Shown here: one piece after another, positions 35,901 to 44,861 of the stretch
How positions within the stretch are numbered: position 1 is the stretch's first letter
Layout: every line of letters starts with the position of its first letter
Source of the DNA: Hyphobacterium sp. CCMP332
Lineage (GTDB): Bacteria > Bacteroidota > Bacteroidia > Cytophagales > CCMP332
Reading direction: 5' to 3'
DNA length: 64,000 bases
Assembly (NCBI GenBank): GCA_014323545.1
Contig: CP058647.1
Coordinates: 1,184,001 to 1,248,000, forward strand
Notes under the pieces: generated by a model
Told to the model about the DNA's origin: nothing
Seen by the model: the letters and a program-made list of their open reading frames with translations, nothing else
Databases searched by the model: none
Program-made: the position numbers and the translations under genes

Positions 35901-38900
35901 CCAGGATACCTTTGCCCTCACCGCTCACGATGCCAAGCTTTTTTTCGATTTTGATAAAAATACGGCCCGTCTGGAACCTGAAAAAGAAGGGGATGCGGTC
36001 ATATCCTTGCCATTGATGGCCTATAAAACCTCCATACCTGTAGGAACCTGGGATTTGGATAAACAAACATTTACCATGGTGAAACCGGACTATGTGGACA
36101 TCGAAAATTCATATTTCTATTCTACACTCGAAGATCAGGACTCTCTGGCTTTCAGTGGAGAATCAGCAGTTTATGATGCTGTGGCCTCAATGTTGACGGT
36201 TAAAGGTGTTCCGGGTGTTTATGTGGCCGATGCTTTTATTACTCCCGGTGATAGTACCATCATTATTGACGAAAGCACCCTGATTCAACCGCTCAGCAAT
36301 GCGAGTATTGTAATGGATGCCCATGAAAAATATCACTATTTGAATAATGCGGAAGTAGATATTTATACACGCACAAAATTTGATGCCGATGCTAGCTATG
36401 TTTATGTTAATAGTGCCAAAGACACCATGAATATTCTTTTTGAAGGAATGTTTCAGATTCCTGCAGAAGAAGGAAAACGCAAATCCGATTCAGTCACTTC
36501 TGCCGAAAGTTATATTGAAGAAGATGCCAATTTTTATATCGCTCCTAAAATTCTTTACCAGGGAGATGTTGCTGTATATGCCAATCAGCCATATCTGAAT
36601 TTTAACGGCGAGATAAGGTTGGATTTGACCCATTCAGATGAATTTAACGACTGGCTGCCTTTTGTTTACAACGGCGATCCTTATGACATTCAAATTGAGC
36701 TTAAGGATGAAAGAGAATTGGAGGAAGACGAACCAATGCTTACCACAGGTATCCATGTCGATGGCGGAGAATCTCAAATGTATTATACCTTGCTGTCGAG
36801 CAAAAGAATGGATGAAGACCCCGATATTTTCAAAGTAACCGGCTTGTTGGCCATCGATGCTGAAACCGGTGTTTTCGAAGTGGGAAGCAAGGAAAAACTT
36901 TCAGGAGAAACCAATAGCGGGAATTTATTTTCATTTAACGATTCCTCTTCTATTGTAAAATTTGAAGGCGAATTTAATCTCTATGGCTATATGCCAATTG
37001 AGATAAGCGCCAAATCATATGGAAAAGGCCGTGTTAATATCGATAGTGGAAATTACACTTTTAATACCCTGACCTATTTGAATTTTCCAATTCCCGGACC
37101 GGCACTCAATGCTATGGGTAAGGACATGTCGGAAAGCACACAATATGTTGACAATCTTAAAGAAGCTTCGAAAAGCAGCTATGAAGTGATTTACAAACTG
37201 AGTCAAATGATAGGTGAAAAAGCTGCTGAAAATTACAATGAGCAATTGTATTTAGAATACATCCCACTTCATGCTGTTTCCGGCAAATTCAATAAAAGTA
37301 TTTTATTTTCCGATCTCGATTTAAAATGGCATAAAGAAGAAGGCGCCTTGTACTCAGGAGATACGGTAGGTATTTCGAGTATCGGTAAAAACGATATTAA
37401 CGGGCGAATCAGGGGTTATTATGAAATAAAGAAAATTTATGAAGATGAAATAGTAAATCTTTTTATTGAATTGATGCCTGGCTGCTGGTATTACTTTTCA
37501 TATGACGACGGAAGATTGTCAACATTTTCATCTAACCATGTTTATAATGAAATAATAGAATCAAAATCCAAGACACCTGAAAGTGGTACCTCACAAGGTG
37601 AAATATATCTGGCTTCTGCTGATTTATACGAAGTGAGCGATTACATCAAATACTACAATGAAACCTATTTGGGTAGAATGCTAAGCGATCAGGATATAAA
37701 CTTAAAAGTGAGCAAACCCGAAGTTGAAGACAAATACGTGGGTGGAAAAGAATTCAATGACAGCGGTTCCGAGTCAGGATGGGAAGAAGATCCCATTGAA
37801 GAAGAGTCGGGATGGGGCACAGAAGAGGAATACGATGATGGTTGGGGCGTGCCAATAGAAGAAGAAAAAGACAATTCAGATCAGATTGTACCATCAGAAA
37901 CCGGGCAGGAGGAAGAAAACATTGAATCAGTCCCATTTGGTGGATCTGAGCCTGAGGAAGAAGAAGACGAAGATTGGGGCTGGGGGGATGAATCGCAGGA
38001 ATCCAACATAATCGGAGCTCCGCCTAAAGAAGAGAAGAGGAAAAAAGAAAAAAGAGTAAAAGAAAAACGATCTAAAAAAGAACCGATTCTTGTTGATGAA
38101 CCAAAAGAAGAAGAACAGGATAGCGGCTGGGGATTTGGTGATGAGCCAAAAGAAGATGATGATGGATGGGGTTTTGGAAGTGAAAAGGAAGAAAAACCGG
38201 TAATAGTATCAGATAAAAAAGAAAAAGAAGACAAAATTGTAGTTGAAGAAGAAGATGATGATCTGGGATGGGGATTTGGTGATGAGGAAGAAAAAGTAGA
38301 GATAAAGTCTAAAAAGGATAAAGAGCCGGAAGAGAAAAAGATTATTGTGGAAGAGGAGGAGGATTCCGGTTGGGGATTTGGCGATGATGAAGAAGAAAGC
38401 ATAGAAATTAAGTCGAAGGATGACAAGAAAGTAGAAGAGAAAAAAATTGTTGTTGAAGAAGAGGATGATGATTCCGGTTGGGGTTTTGGTGGAGATGATG
38501 ATTCGGTAGAAATTGTAAAGGATAAGGAAGAAGAAGAGCGCAAGGCAAAAGAAGAGGCCGAAAGAAAAGCAAGAGAAGAAAAAGAACGCAAAGCAAGAGA
38601 AGAGGCTGAGCGCAAAGCCAAAGAAGAAGCAGACCGTATAGCCAGAGAAGAGGCTGAGAAAAAAGCACGGGAAGAAGCCGAGAAAAAGGCCAAGGAAGAA
38701 GCGCAGAAGAAAATAGTAGTTGAAGAAGAGGATGATGATTTAGGATGGGGATTTGATGATGATGATGAGTCAGTAGAGATTGTCAATGATAAAAAAGAAC
38801 AGGAGGCTGAAGCACAAAGACTAAAAGAAGCCGAGGCATTAAAAGCCAAAAAGGAAGAAGAAAGAAAATTAAAAGAAGAAGAAGAGAAAAAGGCAAAAGA

Positions 38901-39375
38901 AGCTGAAGAACTCAGAAAGCAAGAAGAAGCAGAGAAAAAGGCAAGAGAAGAGGCAGAACGCAAAGCCATAGAAGAAGCTGACCGAAAAGTGCGGGAAGAG
39001 CAAGAGCAAAAGGAAAGAGAAGCTGCTGAGCAAAAAGCCCGGGAAGAAGAAGAAAAGAAAAAAATTGTAATCGAAGATGAAGATGATGATTCCGGTTGGG
39101 GTTTTGGTGGAGATGATGAATCTGTTGAGATTATCAATGATAAAAAAGAAAAAGAGGAAGAAGCGCTGAAGAAAAAAGAAGCAGAGGAATTAAAAGCTAA
39201 GGAAGAGGAAGAAAGAAAAAAGAAAGAAGCGGAAGAATTGAAAGCCAAAGAAGAAGAAGAAAAGAAAAAGAAAGAGGAAGAAGAGAAGAAGAAAAAAGAA
39301 GAAGAGGCTAAAAAGAAAAAGGAAGAAGCCGACCCATTTGAAAGCGATGAAGAGGATGATTGGGACGGTTTTTAA
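32905..39375 (+). CDS. giant exported protein with Trp-in-acid repeats and charged coiled-coil tail
   Basis: 2156 residues, the largest gene here; I know no family name. It starts with GTG overlapping the prmA stop and has a signal peptide MKKSLIISIIFVLVSISAKSQ. Residues about 200-235 are an Asp/Ser/Trp tract of repeated DDSWDD. Residues about 270-1610 look beta-rich and folded, with a helical winged-helix-like insert near 550-615. From about 1618 to the end the chain is low-complexity: at least seven GWGF motifs in acidic clusters (SGWGFGDE, LGWGFGDEE, SGWGFGGDD), alternating with KEEAERKAREEA-type helices, and closing DDWDGF. Probably periplasmic or surface-located; its operon partners are housekeeping genes. 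Function unknown. Confidence 0.85.
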   Translation: MKKSLIISIIFVLVSISAKSQYIYLSEDPSLFVEQADSLLKQWGNIGDSTSNNFASVWFDLNSEDQDKVITISKTFRDRKYPVNPFFVVFYNALYNGVYGEFAEKINLSEFLDVAQKLVENAEDPKDLLRYFITSRNLFQHGALYYHQYNVLSIPEGSNFVFEYVDAPSFIDPIIPQEVEEALKDDFDEGLSETGESEEEWSEDDWSDNDWSDDSWDDDSWDDDSWDDDSWDDKDESLANFDDDENLDNYGAFEDPFASPAPAADLPAIEGATIKIENADFEFFSPYDTFELQNVSGTYVFGSRNFVGDTGSMAIIIPLGDYESEAEITFSKFAFNTISPSISAENALLSFSDLFDEDISGSFTVKSKAPEAPGRKYPVFRSYKSNYEYKNIGEGVKLIGGFTLLGDKINTQGLDLGKNYIEIERDNELVLKGSSPRFYVRDTLLKSHKVDLVIYQNRDSLMHPSMELNYDMSNSFLTLYWEKGTFQDRPMIDSYHNVDIKADKLSWDLNSQEINFGIINGRSDVPAVVRSLDNFDDQEYLRVKGINQFHPVQVAAYFSLKKRMEEFSFFELAEAYKIKPEIMKSAVKRAAGKGYLEFDEHTGLIRINSKTKHAYNSNFKKEDYDNMEWYSISPTGQNITLQLDSNALIIRGVEREIVSKALKVYYKPDSGEVVLKENRNFTFNGEIRAGNYSVKGKNFDFNYDDFTMNLNQIDSIRFNLSNDSTGESSERKILGGEVENTGGMFYLNEPNNKSGRHDLPQYPILDVTKPSYVYFDDPDILGGSYDRKVYFEIPKFKIDTLASDNPSVINVKGTFHSGGIIPDFETELIVNKDLSLGFTYQLPEEGYPVFGNEEARYYNEVKMNTKGLNGDGTFNYLTSTTDAKNVIFYQDSMVVQDAVVDVKAGETEYGDYPDAKSADARAVLMASNERYIINSKGREMVDLYNGKAQLEGAAMISKKGMFGIGDVRTQGTDSRSQNFRFSKNSFTARDADFFIEAYDQDTFALTAHDAKLFFDFDKNTARLEPEKEGDAVISLPLMAYKTSIPVGTWDLDKQTFTMVKPDYVDIENSYFYSTLEDQDSLAFSGESAVYDAVASMLTVKGVPGVYVADAFITPGDSTIIIDESTLIQPLSNASIVMDAHEKYHYLNNAEVDIYTRTKFDADASYVYVNSAKDTMNILFEGMFQIPAEEGKRKSDSVTSAESYIEEDANFYIAPKILYQGDVAVYANQPYLNFNGEIRLDLTHSDEFNDWLPFVYNGDPYDIQIELKDERELEEDEPMLTTGIHVDGGESQMYYTLLSSKRMDEDPDIFKVTGLLAIDAETGVFEVGSKEKLSGETNSGNLFSFNDSSSIVKFEGEFNLYGYMPIEISAKSYGKGRVNIDSGNYTFNTLTYLNFPIPGPALNAMGKDMSESTQYVDNLKEASKSSYEVIYKLSQMIGEKAAENYNEQLYLEYIPLHAVSGKFNKSILFSDLDLKWHKEEGALYSGDTVGISSIGKNDINGRIRGYYEIKKIYEDEIVNLFIELMPGCWYYFSYDDGRLSTFSSNHVYNEIIESKSKTPESGTSQGEIYLASADLYEVSDYIKYYNETYLGRMLSDQDINLKVSKPEVEDKYVGGKEFNDSGSESGWEEDPIEEESGWGTEEEYDDGWGVPIEEEKDNSDQIVPSETGQEEENIESVPFGGSEPEEEEDEDWGWGDESQESNIIGAPPKEEKRKKEKRVKEKRSKKEPILVDEPKEEEQDSGWGFGDEPKEDDDGWGFGSEKEEKPVIVSDKKEKEDKIVVEEEDDDLGWGFGDEEEKVEIKSKKDKEPEEKKIIVEEEEDSGWGFGDDEEESIEIKSKDDKKVEEKKIVVEEEDDDSGWGFGGDDDSVEIVKDKEEEERKAKEEAERKAREEKERKAREEAERKAKEEADRIAREEAEKKAREEAEKKAKEEAQKKIVVEEEDDDLGWGFDDDDESVEIVNDKKEQEAEAQRLKEAEALKAKKEEERKLKEEEEKKAKEAEELRKQEEAEKKAREEAERKAIEEADRKVREEQEQKEREAAEQKAREEEEKKKIVIEDEDDDSGWGFGGDDESVEIINDKKEKEEEALKKKEAEELKAKEEEERKKKEAEELKAKEEEEKKKKEEEEKKKKEEEAKKKKEEADPFESDEEDDWDGF
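33505..33609 (+). repeat. DNA repeat coding for DDSWDD units
   Basis: A short tandem repeat inside the giant gene. An 18-nt period coding D-D-S-W-D-D-type units is repeated about four times at 33541-33603, preceded by looser EDDWSDNDW units. Synonymous changes (GAC/GAT, AGC/TCC) between units argue for some selection on the protein. Confidence 0.7.
37759..39372 (+). repeat. low-complexity GWGF/acidic and Lys-Glu coding repeats
   Basis: The purine-rich 3' third of the giant gene is dominated by GAA, GAG, AAA and GAT codons. The unit is an acid run, GWGF, a second acid run, then VEI plus DK, separated by charged helices of varying length. The opposite strand is therefore open over long distances (a Ser-rich spurious frame). 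Confidence 0.75.
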
Positions 39376-39451
39376 TTTTGTGATTTTGGGAAAACATGCT
39401 CAAAATCCGTATTATTGCACTTCGCTGAGAAACTAAACGCTAATTACTTTC

Positions 39452-40114
39452 GTGAATATCGAACTATTGGATTCCCTGTTTTTTGTTATTCTGACGATAA
39501 TCGCAGCCTATTTACTGGGTTCGATTCCATCGGCGGTTTGGTATGGACAAGCCTTTTTTGGCATTGATGTCCGCGATTATGGAAGCGGCAATGCCGGGGC
39601 CACCAATACTTTTAGAGTTTTGGGCAAAAGGGCAGGCTCCATAGTAATGGCCATAGATATTTTGAAAGGCTGGACGGCAAGTTCTCTTCCTTGGTTTCTG
39701 GTGATCTGGGATATAATTCCTGCCGATGACCTGATTCTTTATCAATTATTACATGGAGTGGCGGCCGTATTAGGCCATGTGTTTCCTATATATGCCAATT
39801 TCAAAGGCGGAAAAGGCGTTGCAACACTATTTGGGATGGTGTTGGCCATTCAACTCAATGTGGCATTACTATGTGTAGGAATCTTTATTCTTGTATTAAT
39901 TCTTTCCAAATATGTTTCCCTAGGCTCAATGATTGGCACTCTTGCCTTTCCCGTATTGCTAATGTTGCCGAGATTTAACCCCGAAGAGCCGGCACTCATT
40001 ATTTTTGGCTTTGCGATGTTCGCCATCGTTATGCTCACCCACCAAAAAAATCTCAGAAGGATTTTGAAAGGTGAGGAGAGTAAGGCGAATATAAGATTGA
40101 GAAAAAGAGAATAG
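39452..40114 (+). CDS. plsY: acyl-phosphate:glycerol-3-phosphate acyltransferase
   Basis: A 220-residue inner-membrane enzyme that makes lysophosphatidic acid from acyl-phosphate, the first step of phospholipid synthesis. The three conserved blocks are present: [14 protein letters not shown] with [17 protein letters not shown], the FKGGKGVAT loop, and the late membrane segments around [15 protein letters not shown]. About five membrane segments. The start is GTG at 39452. Two bases after its stop the glycosyltransferase gene begins. Confidence 0.95.
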   Translation: MNIELLDSLFFVILTIIAAYLLGSIPSAVWYGQAFFGIDVRDYGSGNAGATNTFRVLGKRAGSIVMAIDILKGWTASSLPWFLVIWDIIPADDLILYQLLHGVAAVLGHVFPIYANFKGGKGVATLFGMVLAIQLNVALLCVGIFILVLILSKYVSLGSMIGTLAFPVLLMLPRFNPEEPALIIFGFAMFAIVMLTHQKNLRRILKGEESKANIRLRKRE

Positions 40115-40116
40115 TA

Positions 40117-40830
40117 TTGGAAAAAAAACTTTCAATTGTAATTCCGGCATACAATGAAGGGCCCACAATTCATTTGATACTGGATAAAATCGGCGAAGTT
40201 CAACTTGAGGCCAATATTGGAAAAGAGCTCATTATTGTAGATGACTGCTCAAGCGATGATACTTTACAAAAAATTCAGGAGTACCAAAAAAGTTCAAAAC
40301 TTGATATTCAGCTTTACAAACACGAAAAAAATCAAGGAAAAGGAGCTGCTTTACATACGGGAATAGAAAAAGCCAGTGGAGATTATATTATAATTCAGGA
40401 TGCAGATCTTGAGTATGATCCAAGGGAGTATAATCAATTATTAAAACCCGTGCTTGAGGGTTTTGCTGATGTCGTCTATGGCTCCCGATTTATGGGTAAT
40501 AATCCACATCGAATTCTATTCTTTTGGCATTCCATCGGCAATAAAGTACTGACTACAATATCCAATATGCTTTCCAATCTGAATCTCACAGATATGGAAA
40601 CCTGCTATAAACTATTCAAGGCTGAAATAATTAAAACCATAGACCTAAAAGAAAAAAGATTTGGTTTTGAACCGGAAGTCACGGCAAAAATTGCCAAATT
40701 AAAAGGAATCCGGATTTACGAAGTAGGTATTTCTTATTATGGAAGAACCTATGAGGAAGGAAAGAAAATAGGCATGAAAGACGCAATTCGGGCCCTGTAT
40801 TGTATGCTTAAATATAATTTATTCAAATAA
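40117..40830 (+). CDS. family 2 glycosyltransferase (polyprenyl-phosphate mannose/glucose synthase-like)
   Basis: 237 residues with the GT-A fold: [30 protein letters not shown], the donor-metal DxD in [13 protein letters not shown], and GSRFMG. The C-terminal [16 protein letters not shown] and [21 protein letters not shown] are typical of dolichyl-phosphate-mannose-synthase-like enzymes. It has no C-terminal membrane helices, so it is a soluble or peripheral form. The start is TTG, 2 bp after plsY. It probably loads a sugar onto a polyprenyl phosphate that the membrane glycosyltransferase two genes on could use. Confidence 0.9.
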   Translation: MEKKLSIVIPAYNEGPTIHLILDKIGEVQLEANIGKELIIVDDCSSDDTLQKIQEYQKSSKLDIQLYKHEKNQGKGAALHTGIEKASGDYIIIQDADLEYDPREYNQLLKPVLEGFADVVYGSRFMGNNPHRILFFWHSIGNKVLTTISNMLSNLNLTDMETCYKLFKAEIIKTIDLKEKRFGFEPEVTAKIAKLKGIRIYEVGISYYGRTYEEGKKIGMKDAIRALYCMLKYNLFK

Positions 40831-40840
40831 TCAAGGTGAT

Positions 40841-41338
40841 ATGATTAATACAAAAAATCCTTTTGAAAAGCTTTTGCAAAACATGAGGTTTAGTAAAGCG
40901 AAGCGATATATAAAAGGTGATGTGCTTGATTTTGGAGGGAATGAAGGTGAATTAAAACCATTCGTCAAAGGTGAATATACAATCGTAAACTACGATCACA
41001 GTCCCATGGAGGGCAAAACCTTTGATTCAATAATTAGTCTTGCAGTTATTGAGCATATAGATTATGATGAAGTTTTCAAAATATTTGAAAAATTTCAAAC
41101 AAAATTGAGAAATGGTGGGACGATTTTTTTAACGACTCCGACACCTGCTTCAAAGCCACTATTGGAATTACTAGCCAATATCGGAATTCTGGAAAAGCAG
41201 AATATAGAGGAGCACAAACATTACTGGAATAAAAAGGAAATTACAGAGCTTGCTGAAAAAAATGGATTTGAAATGATAAAATATCAGAAATTTCAACTTG
41301 GTATGAATCAATATGCATTAATGAGGAAACCGGCTTAA
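40841..41338 (+). CDS. SAM-dependent methyltransferase
   Basis: A 165-residue short class I methyltransferase: motif I VLDFGGNEGELKPF (a Gly-rich variant), then FDSIISLAVIEHIDYDEVFKIF, and GGTIFLTTPTPASK. It lies between two glycosyltransferase genes, 10 bp after the first, so the substrate may be the glycan or lipid intermediate. Too short for a separate acceptor-binding domain. Confidence 0.82.
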   Translation: MINTKNPFEKLLQNMRFSKAKRYIKGDVLDFGGNEGELKPFVKGEYTIVNYDHSPMEGKTFDSIISLAVIEHIDYDEVFKIFEKFQTKLRNGGTIFLTTPTPASKPLLELLANIGILEKQNIEEHKHYWNKKEITELAEKNGFEMIKYQKFQLGMNQYALMRKPA

Positions 41339-41362
41339 AAAGCCTATTTAATCAATTCAGAG

Positions 41363-43255
41363 ATGTCAATAGTTCTATTTTTCATTGCATTGATTTCTGT
41401 TTTCCTCATCCTGAAATCAAGAAATACCAATGAATATCCGGTATTAGAATCAATTCTGATCGTTTCTCTTTCCTTATATCTTGGCTCGGAATTATTGTCT
41501 GCGATACATTTTATTAACAAAACCAGCATAAAGCTTTTATGGCTATGCATTGATATATTCCTGCTTGTTTTAATATTTAAAAATAAATACTGGAAAGATT
41601 TAAAAATTAAAGTCAATTTCCCTAAATCCGCTTTCCCATATCTGGTCATAGTTTGGATTATATTGCTTTATTCAGTGACATTAATTATCGTAGCCTATAC
41701 CCCTCCTTATAACTGGGATTCGATGACTTACCATTTGCCCAGGATTTTTCAATGGATCCAAAATGATTCCTTAAATCATTTCGCCACAACAAATACCAGA
41801 CAAATTTACATGACGCCTTATGCGGAATATGTGGGAATGCATTTTTACCTTTTAAGCGGTGATGATTTCGGATTCAATTTGGTCCAATGGCTATTTTCAA
41901 TAGGATTTCTAATCGCCGTATTTAGAATAACAAAAATCTACAGTCCAAAGGGAAATGCTAAATGGCTCGCTGTATTATTTTCAGCTACTATGCCGATGCT
42001 TATCCTTCAAACAAGTTCTACACAAAATGACCTGGTTGCGGCATTTTTCTTAATTTGTTCATTTTATTTCTTAGAAAAATTCCGTGTTAATTATAGTATT
42101 TCAAGTAGTATTTTTCTTGGTTTATCAATTGGGTTTGCAGTTTTAACAAAAGGCACTAATTATATATTCTTAATTCCATTTGCGATTTATCTTGCCTATA
42201 CGATGATAAAAAAATGGAAAGAAGAAATACCTAATAAACAGTTCTTTATCATTATCGGACTTATTGTTTTTCTCAATATTGGCTATTGGGCTCGAAACTA
42301 CCTGGTTTTTGACAGCCCTTTTGGTGGCAAAGGATTTTTTGTTGAAAAACCGTCGATAAGCACTGTTTTTTCAGGAGTAGTTAAGAATTCATCTCAAAAC
42401 TTAATGTTGACTGAAAATTATCTGAATTTGAAAATTGAACGGTTTGAAAAATTTAATTATCAATTAAGGCATTTTGTTTATGACATTCATGAGGCATTCA
42501 ATTGGAAGGCCGATAATCCTAATAAATCCTGGCAAAACACCTTTTGGTGGCAATCAAAATATCATCATAGCAATAGTTCAGAAGATTTTCAAAGCAATCC
42601 TTTGCATATCACTATCATAATAATGATGATATTATTATTATTTCACCCAAAAATTGATAAGACGAATGAAATATGGACTTTACTTGCAATTACAATTAGC
42701 GCCTATTTACTCTTTTCAATACTTTTAAAATGGCAGCCATGGCATAACAGACAATTAATGGGGCTTATAGCACTTGCCGGTATTGCATTTTCTTTGATGT
42801 TTAGCAAATCTAAATACCTTATTTGGGGAATTGGCCTTTCTTTAATTATTTTTTCTATTAATCCATTAATAGATCATGGAAAACGATCATTGCTGCCTAA
42901 TGATGATAGATACATTTTTAGTTTGACTGAGAAAGAAATGCTTTTTGTTCCAAAAAAAGAGCTTTTAAATGATTTCCTTGAAATGGAAAAAATCATTAGA
43001 AAAACTAATCCTAAATTCATAGGCCTGGAATTAAAATTTGACGATTGGGAATATCCTTTTTGGTATTACCTATGGGATGAGAAAAAGAAATTCAACCAAA
43101 TTAGTGTAAAATATGAGTCTGCAAAGCTTATGAGGGAATTTGAGCCAAATATCATTTTTTCTTCCTACAACTTAAAAAATGCGATAATCTATAATGAAAA
43201 TGAATATCATTTAATCTTGCATAATAAACTGGGTAAATTATATTCTAAAGAATAA
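41363..43255 (+). CDS. membrane glycosyltransferase (GT39/PMT-like)
   Basis: 630 residues with about 12 membrane segments. After two helices the first periplasmic loop has YTPPYNWDSMTYHLPRIFQWIQ, in the place where GT-C enzymes carry their catalytic acid (Asp of WDSM). STQNDLVAAFFLICSFYFLEKF and GFAVLTKGTNYIF follow the ArnT/PMT pattern. Such enzymes move a sugar from polyprenyl phosphate to a protein or glycan on the periplasmic side. It is the last gene of the plsY-GT2-methyltransferase set. Acceptor unknown. Confidence 0.78.
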   Translation: MSIVLFFIALISVFLILKSRNTNEYPVLESILIVSLSLYLGSELLSAIHFINKTSIKLLWLCIDIFLLVLIFKNKYWKDLKIKVNFPKSAFPYLVIVWIILLYSVTLIIVAYTPPYNWDSMTYHLPRIFQWIQNDSLNHFATTNTRQIYMTPYAEYVGMHFYLLSGDDFGFNLVQWLFSIGFLIAVFRITKIYSPKGNAKWLAVLFSATMPMLILQTSSTQNDLVAAFFLICSFYFLEKFRVNYSISSSIFLGLSIGFAVLTKGTNYIFLIPFAIYLAYTMIKKWKEEIPNKQFFIIIGLIVFLNIGYWARNYLVFDSPFGGKGFFVEKPSISTVFSGVVKNSSQNLMLTENYLNLKIERFEKFNYQLRHFVYDIHEAFNWKADNPNKSWQNTFWWQSKYHHSNSSEDFQSNPLHITIIIMMILLLFHPKIDKTNEIWTLLAITISAYLLFSILLKWQPWHNRQLMGLIALAGIAFSLMFSKSKYLIWGIGLSLIIFSINPLIDHGKRSLLPNDDRYIFSLTEKEMLFVPKKELLNDFLEMEKIIRKTNPKFIGLELKFDDWEYPFWYYLWDEKKKFNQISVKYESAKLMREFEPNIIFSSYNLKNAIIYNENEYHLILHNKLGKLYSKE

Positions 43256-43366
43256 CTTTTTGCACATTTCCAAGATTGTGGATTTCGAATTAAAAATATT
43301 TTCATACCTTTAGCAACAGTTTTTGCATTACGCAAACTTTTTAAGTTTAATTTGACCTCCAATTTT

Positions 43367-43399
43367 AAAACCGCACTGGATTTCCAGAGCGGTTTTTTT
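43367..43399 (+). terminator. strong two-part terminator hairpin before the dipeptidase gene
   Basis: AAAACCGC pairs with GCGGTTTT, enclosing an inner CTGG/CCAG stem with a 4-nt loop (one A-A mismatch between the stems). It runs into TTTTTTTATTTTT. It is about 110 bp after the membrane glycosyltransferase and 27 bp before the next start. It ends the upstream transcript and could also attenuate the dipeptidase gene. Confidence 0.8.
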
Positions 43400-43425
43400 A
43401 TTTTTAAGCACCTAAACGAATACGA

Positions 43426-44787
43426 ATGAACGATTACATCGAACAAAACAAAGACAGATTTCTAGAAGAATTACTTGAATTATTAAGGATACCATCCGTA
43501 AGCACGGACAAAGACTATAAGGGCGATATTCAAAAAGCCGCAGAATACCTTAAAGCAAAACTCACTGCTGCGGGTGTCGATTCTGTGGAAATAGTCGAGA
43601 CCCCCGGAAATCCGATCGTGTATGCTGAGAAAAAAGCGGGCTCCGGCAAACCAACCGTATTGGTTTATGGCCATTACGATGTGCAGCCTCCCGATCCGGT
43701 TGAGCTTTGGGATTCACCCCCCTTTGAGCCGGTGATTAAAAATGAAAGAATTTATGCTCGAGGCGCATGCGATGATAAAGGTCAAATGTACATGCATGTA
43801 AAAGCACTTGAGATTTTAAATAAAGAAGGTGATCTACCCTGCAATATTAAGATCATGCTCGAAGGTGAAGAAGAAATCGGTTCCGAGCACCTACAGTGGT
43901 TTGTGCAGAAATACAGGGATAAGCTCGACGCCGATGTTATTTTAATTTCCGATACCAGCATGCTATCCAATGATAATCCTTCAATTACCACAGGTTTGAG
44001 AGGGCTCTCCTACTTGGAAGTTGAGCTCACCGGCCCTTCGAGGGATCTGCATTCCGGACTCTATGGAGGAGCTGTCGCCAATCCAATAAATGCCCTTTGC
44101 AAAATGATTGACTCCCTCAAGGATGAAAACAATCATATAAATATTCCGGGATTCTACGATGATGTCGATGAAGCCAGTGCGCTTGAAAGAGAGGAAATGG
44201 GAAAAGCTCCTTTCGACGACAATAAAATGAAAAACGATTTAAAAATCGATGATCTCGTGGGAGAGAAAGGTTATTCCACACTTGAAAGAACCAGCATTAG
44301 ACCGGCGCTCGACGTCAACGGGATTTGGGGAGGCTATACCGGAGAAGGCGCCAAAACGGTTATTCCTTCAAAAGCCTATGCTAAAATTTCCATGCGGCTT
44401 GTGCCTCATCAGGATTCAAAAAAAATTACCGAGCTCTTTAGCAATCATTTTAAGTCTATTGCTCCTAAGGGCATTCGTGTAAAAGTCACACCACATCACG
44501 GTGGGGAACCGGCAGTTACGCCTATAGACTCCGAGGCCTATAAGGCGGCAAGCATGGCTTATGAAAAAACGTTCGGGAAAAAACCAATTCCTTTGAGAAG
44601 TGGTGGAAGTATTCCAATTGTGGCTATGTTTAAAAAAGAACTGGGTTTAAATACAGTAATGATGGGTTTTGGCCTTGATGAAGATGCCATACATTCGCCA
44701 AATGAGAGTTATGGCCTATTCAATTATTACATTGGGATAGAAACCATTGTTGAATTTCACAAAGCATTTGCTTCGATCAAAAGCTGA
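43426..44787 (+). CDS. M20-family dipeptidase
   Basis: 453 residues, a cytoplasmic zinc dipeptidase of the CNDP-like branch. The metal-site residues appear in order: His in VYGHYDVQPP, Asp in RGACDDKGQ, the Glu pair in LEGEEEIGSEH, Asp in ISDTSML and His in DEDAIHSPNE. The dimerisation domain insert spans about 205-320 with DLHSGLYGGAVANP. It hydrolyses dipeptides with broad specificity. Single gene, with a strong hairpin just upstream. Confidence 0.94.
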   Translation: MNDYIEQNKDRFLEELLELLRIPSVSTDKDYKGDIQKAAEYLKAKLTAAGVDSVEIVETPGNPIVYAEKKAGSGKPTVLVYGHYDVQPPDPVELWDSPPFEPVIKNERIYARGACDDKGQMYMHVKALEILNKEGDLPCNIKIMLEGEEEIGSEHLQWFVQKYRDKLDADVILISDTSMLSNDNPSITTGLRGLSYLEVELTGPSRDLHSGLYGGAVANPINALCKMIDSLKDENNHINIPGFYDDVDEASALEREEMGKAPFDDNKMKNDLKIDDLVGEKGYSTLERTSIRPALDVNGIWGGYTGEGAKTVIPSKAYAKISMRLVPHQDSKKITELFSNHFKSIAPKGIRVKVTPHHGGEPAVTPIDSEAYKAASMAYEKTFGKKPIPLRSGGSIPIVAMFKKELGLNTVMMGFGLDEDAIHSPNESYGLFNYYIGIETIVEFHKAFASIKS

Positions 44788-44861
44788 TATTGAACCTTTG
44801 ATTATTTAAAGACATTATATAGTCCTAAGATTTCGTAATTTCGGGCTCTGTTTTGACAATT

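Noticed and set aside
37881-39248. A 455-codon open frame on the reverse strand with a Ser/Phe-rich product
   Set aside because: It mirrors the GAA/GAG/GAT-rich repeats of the giant gene; the product is monotonous and matches no family.
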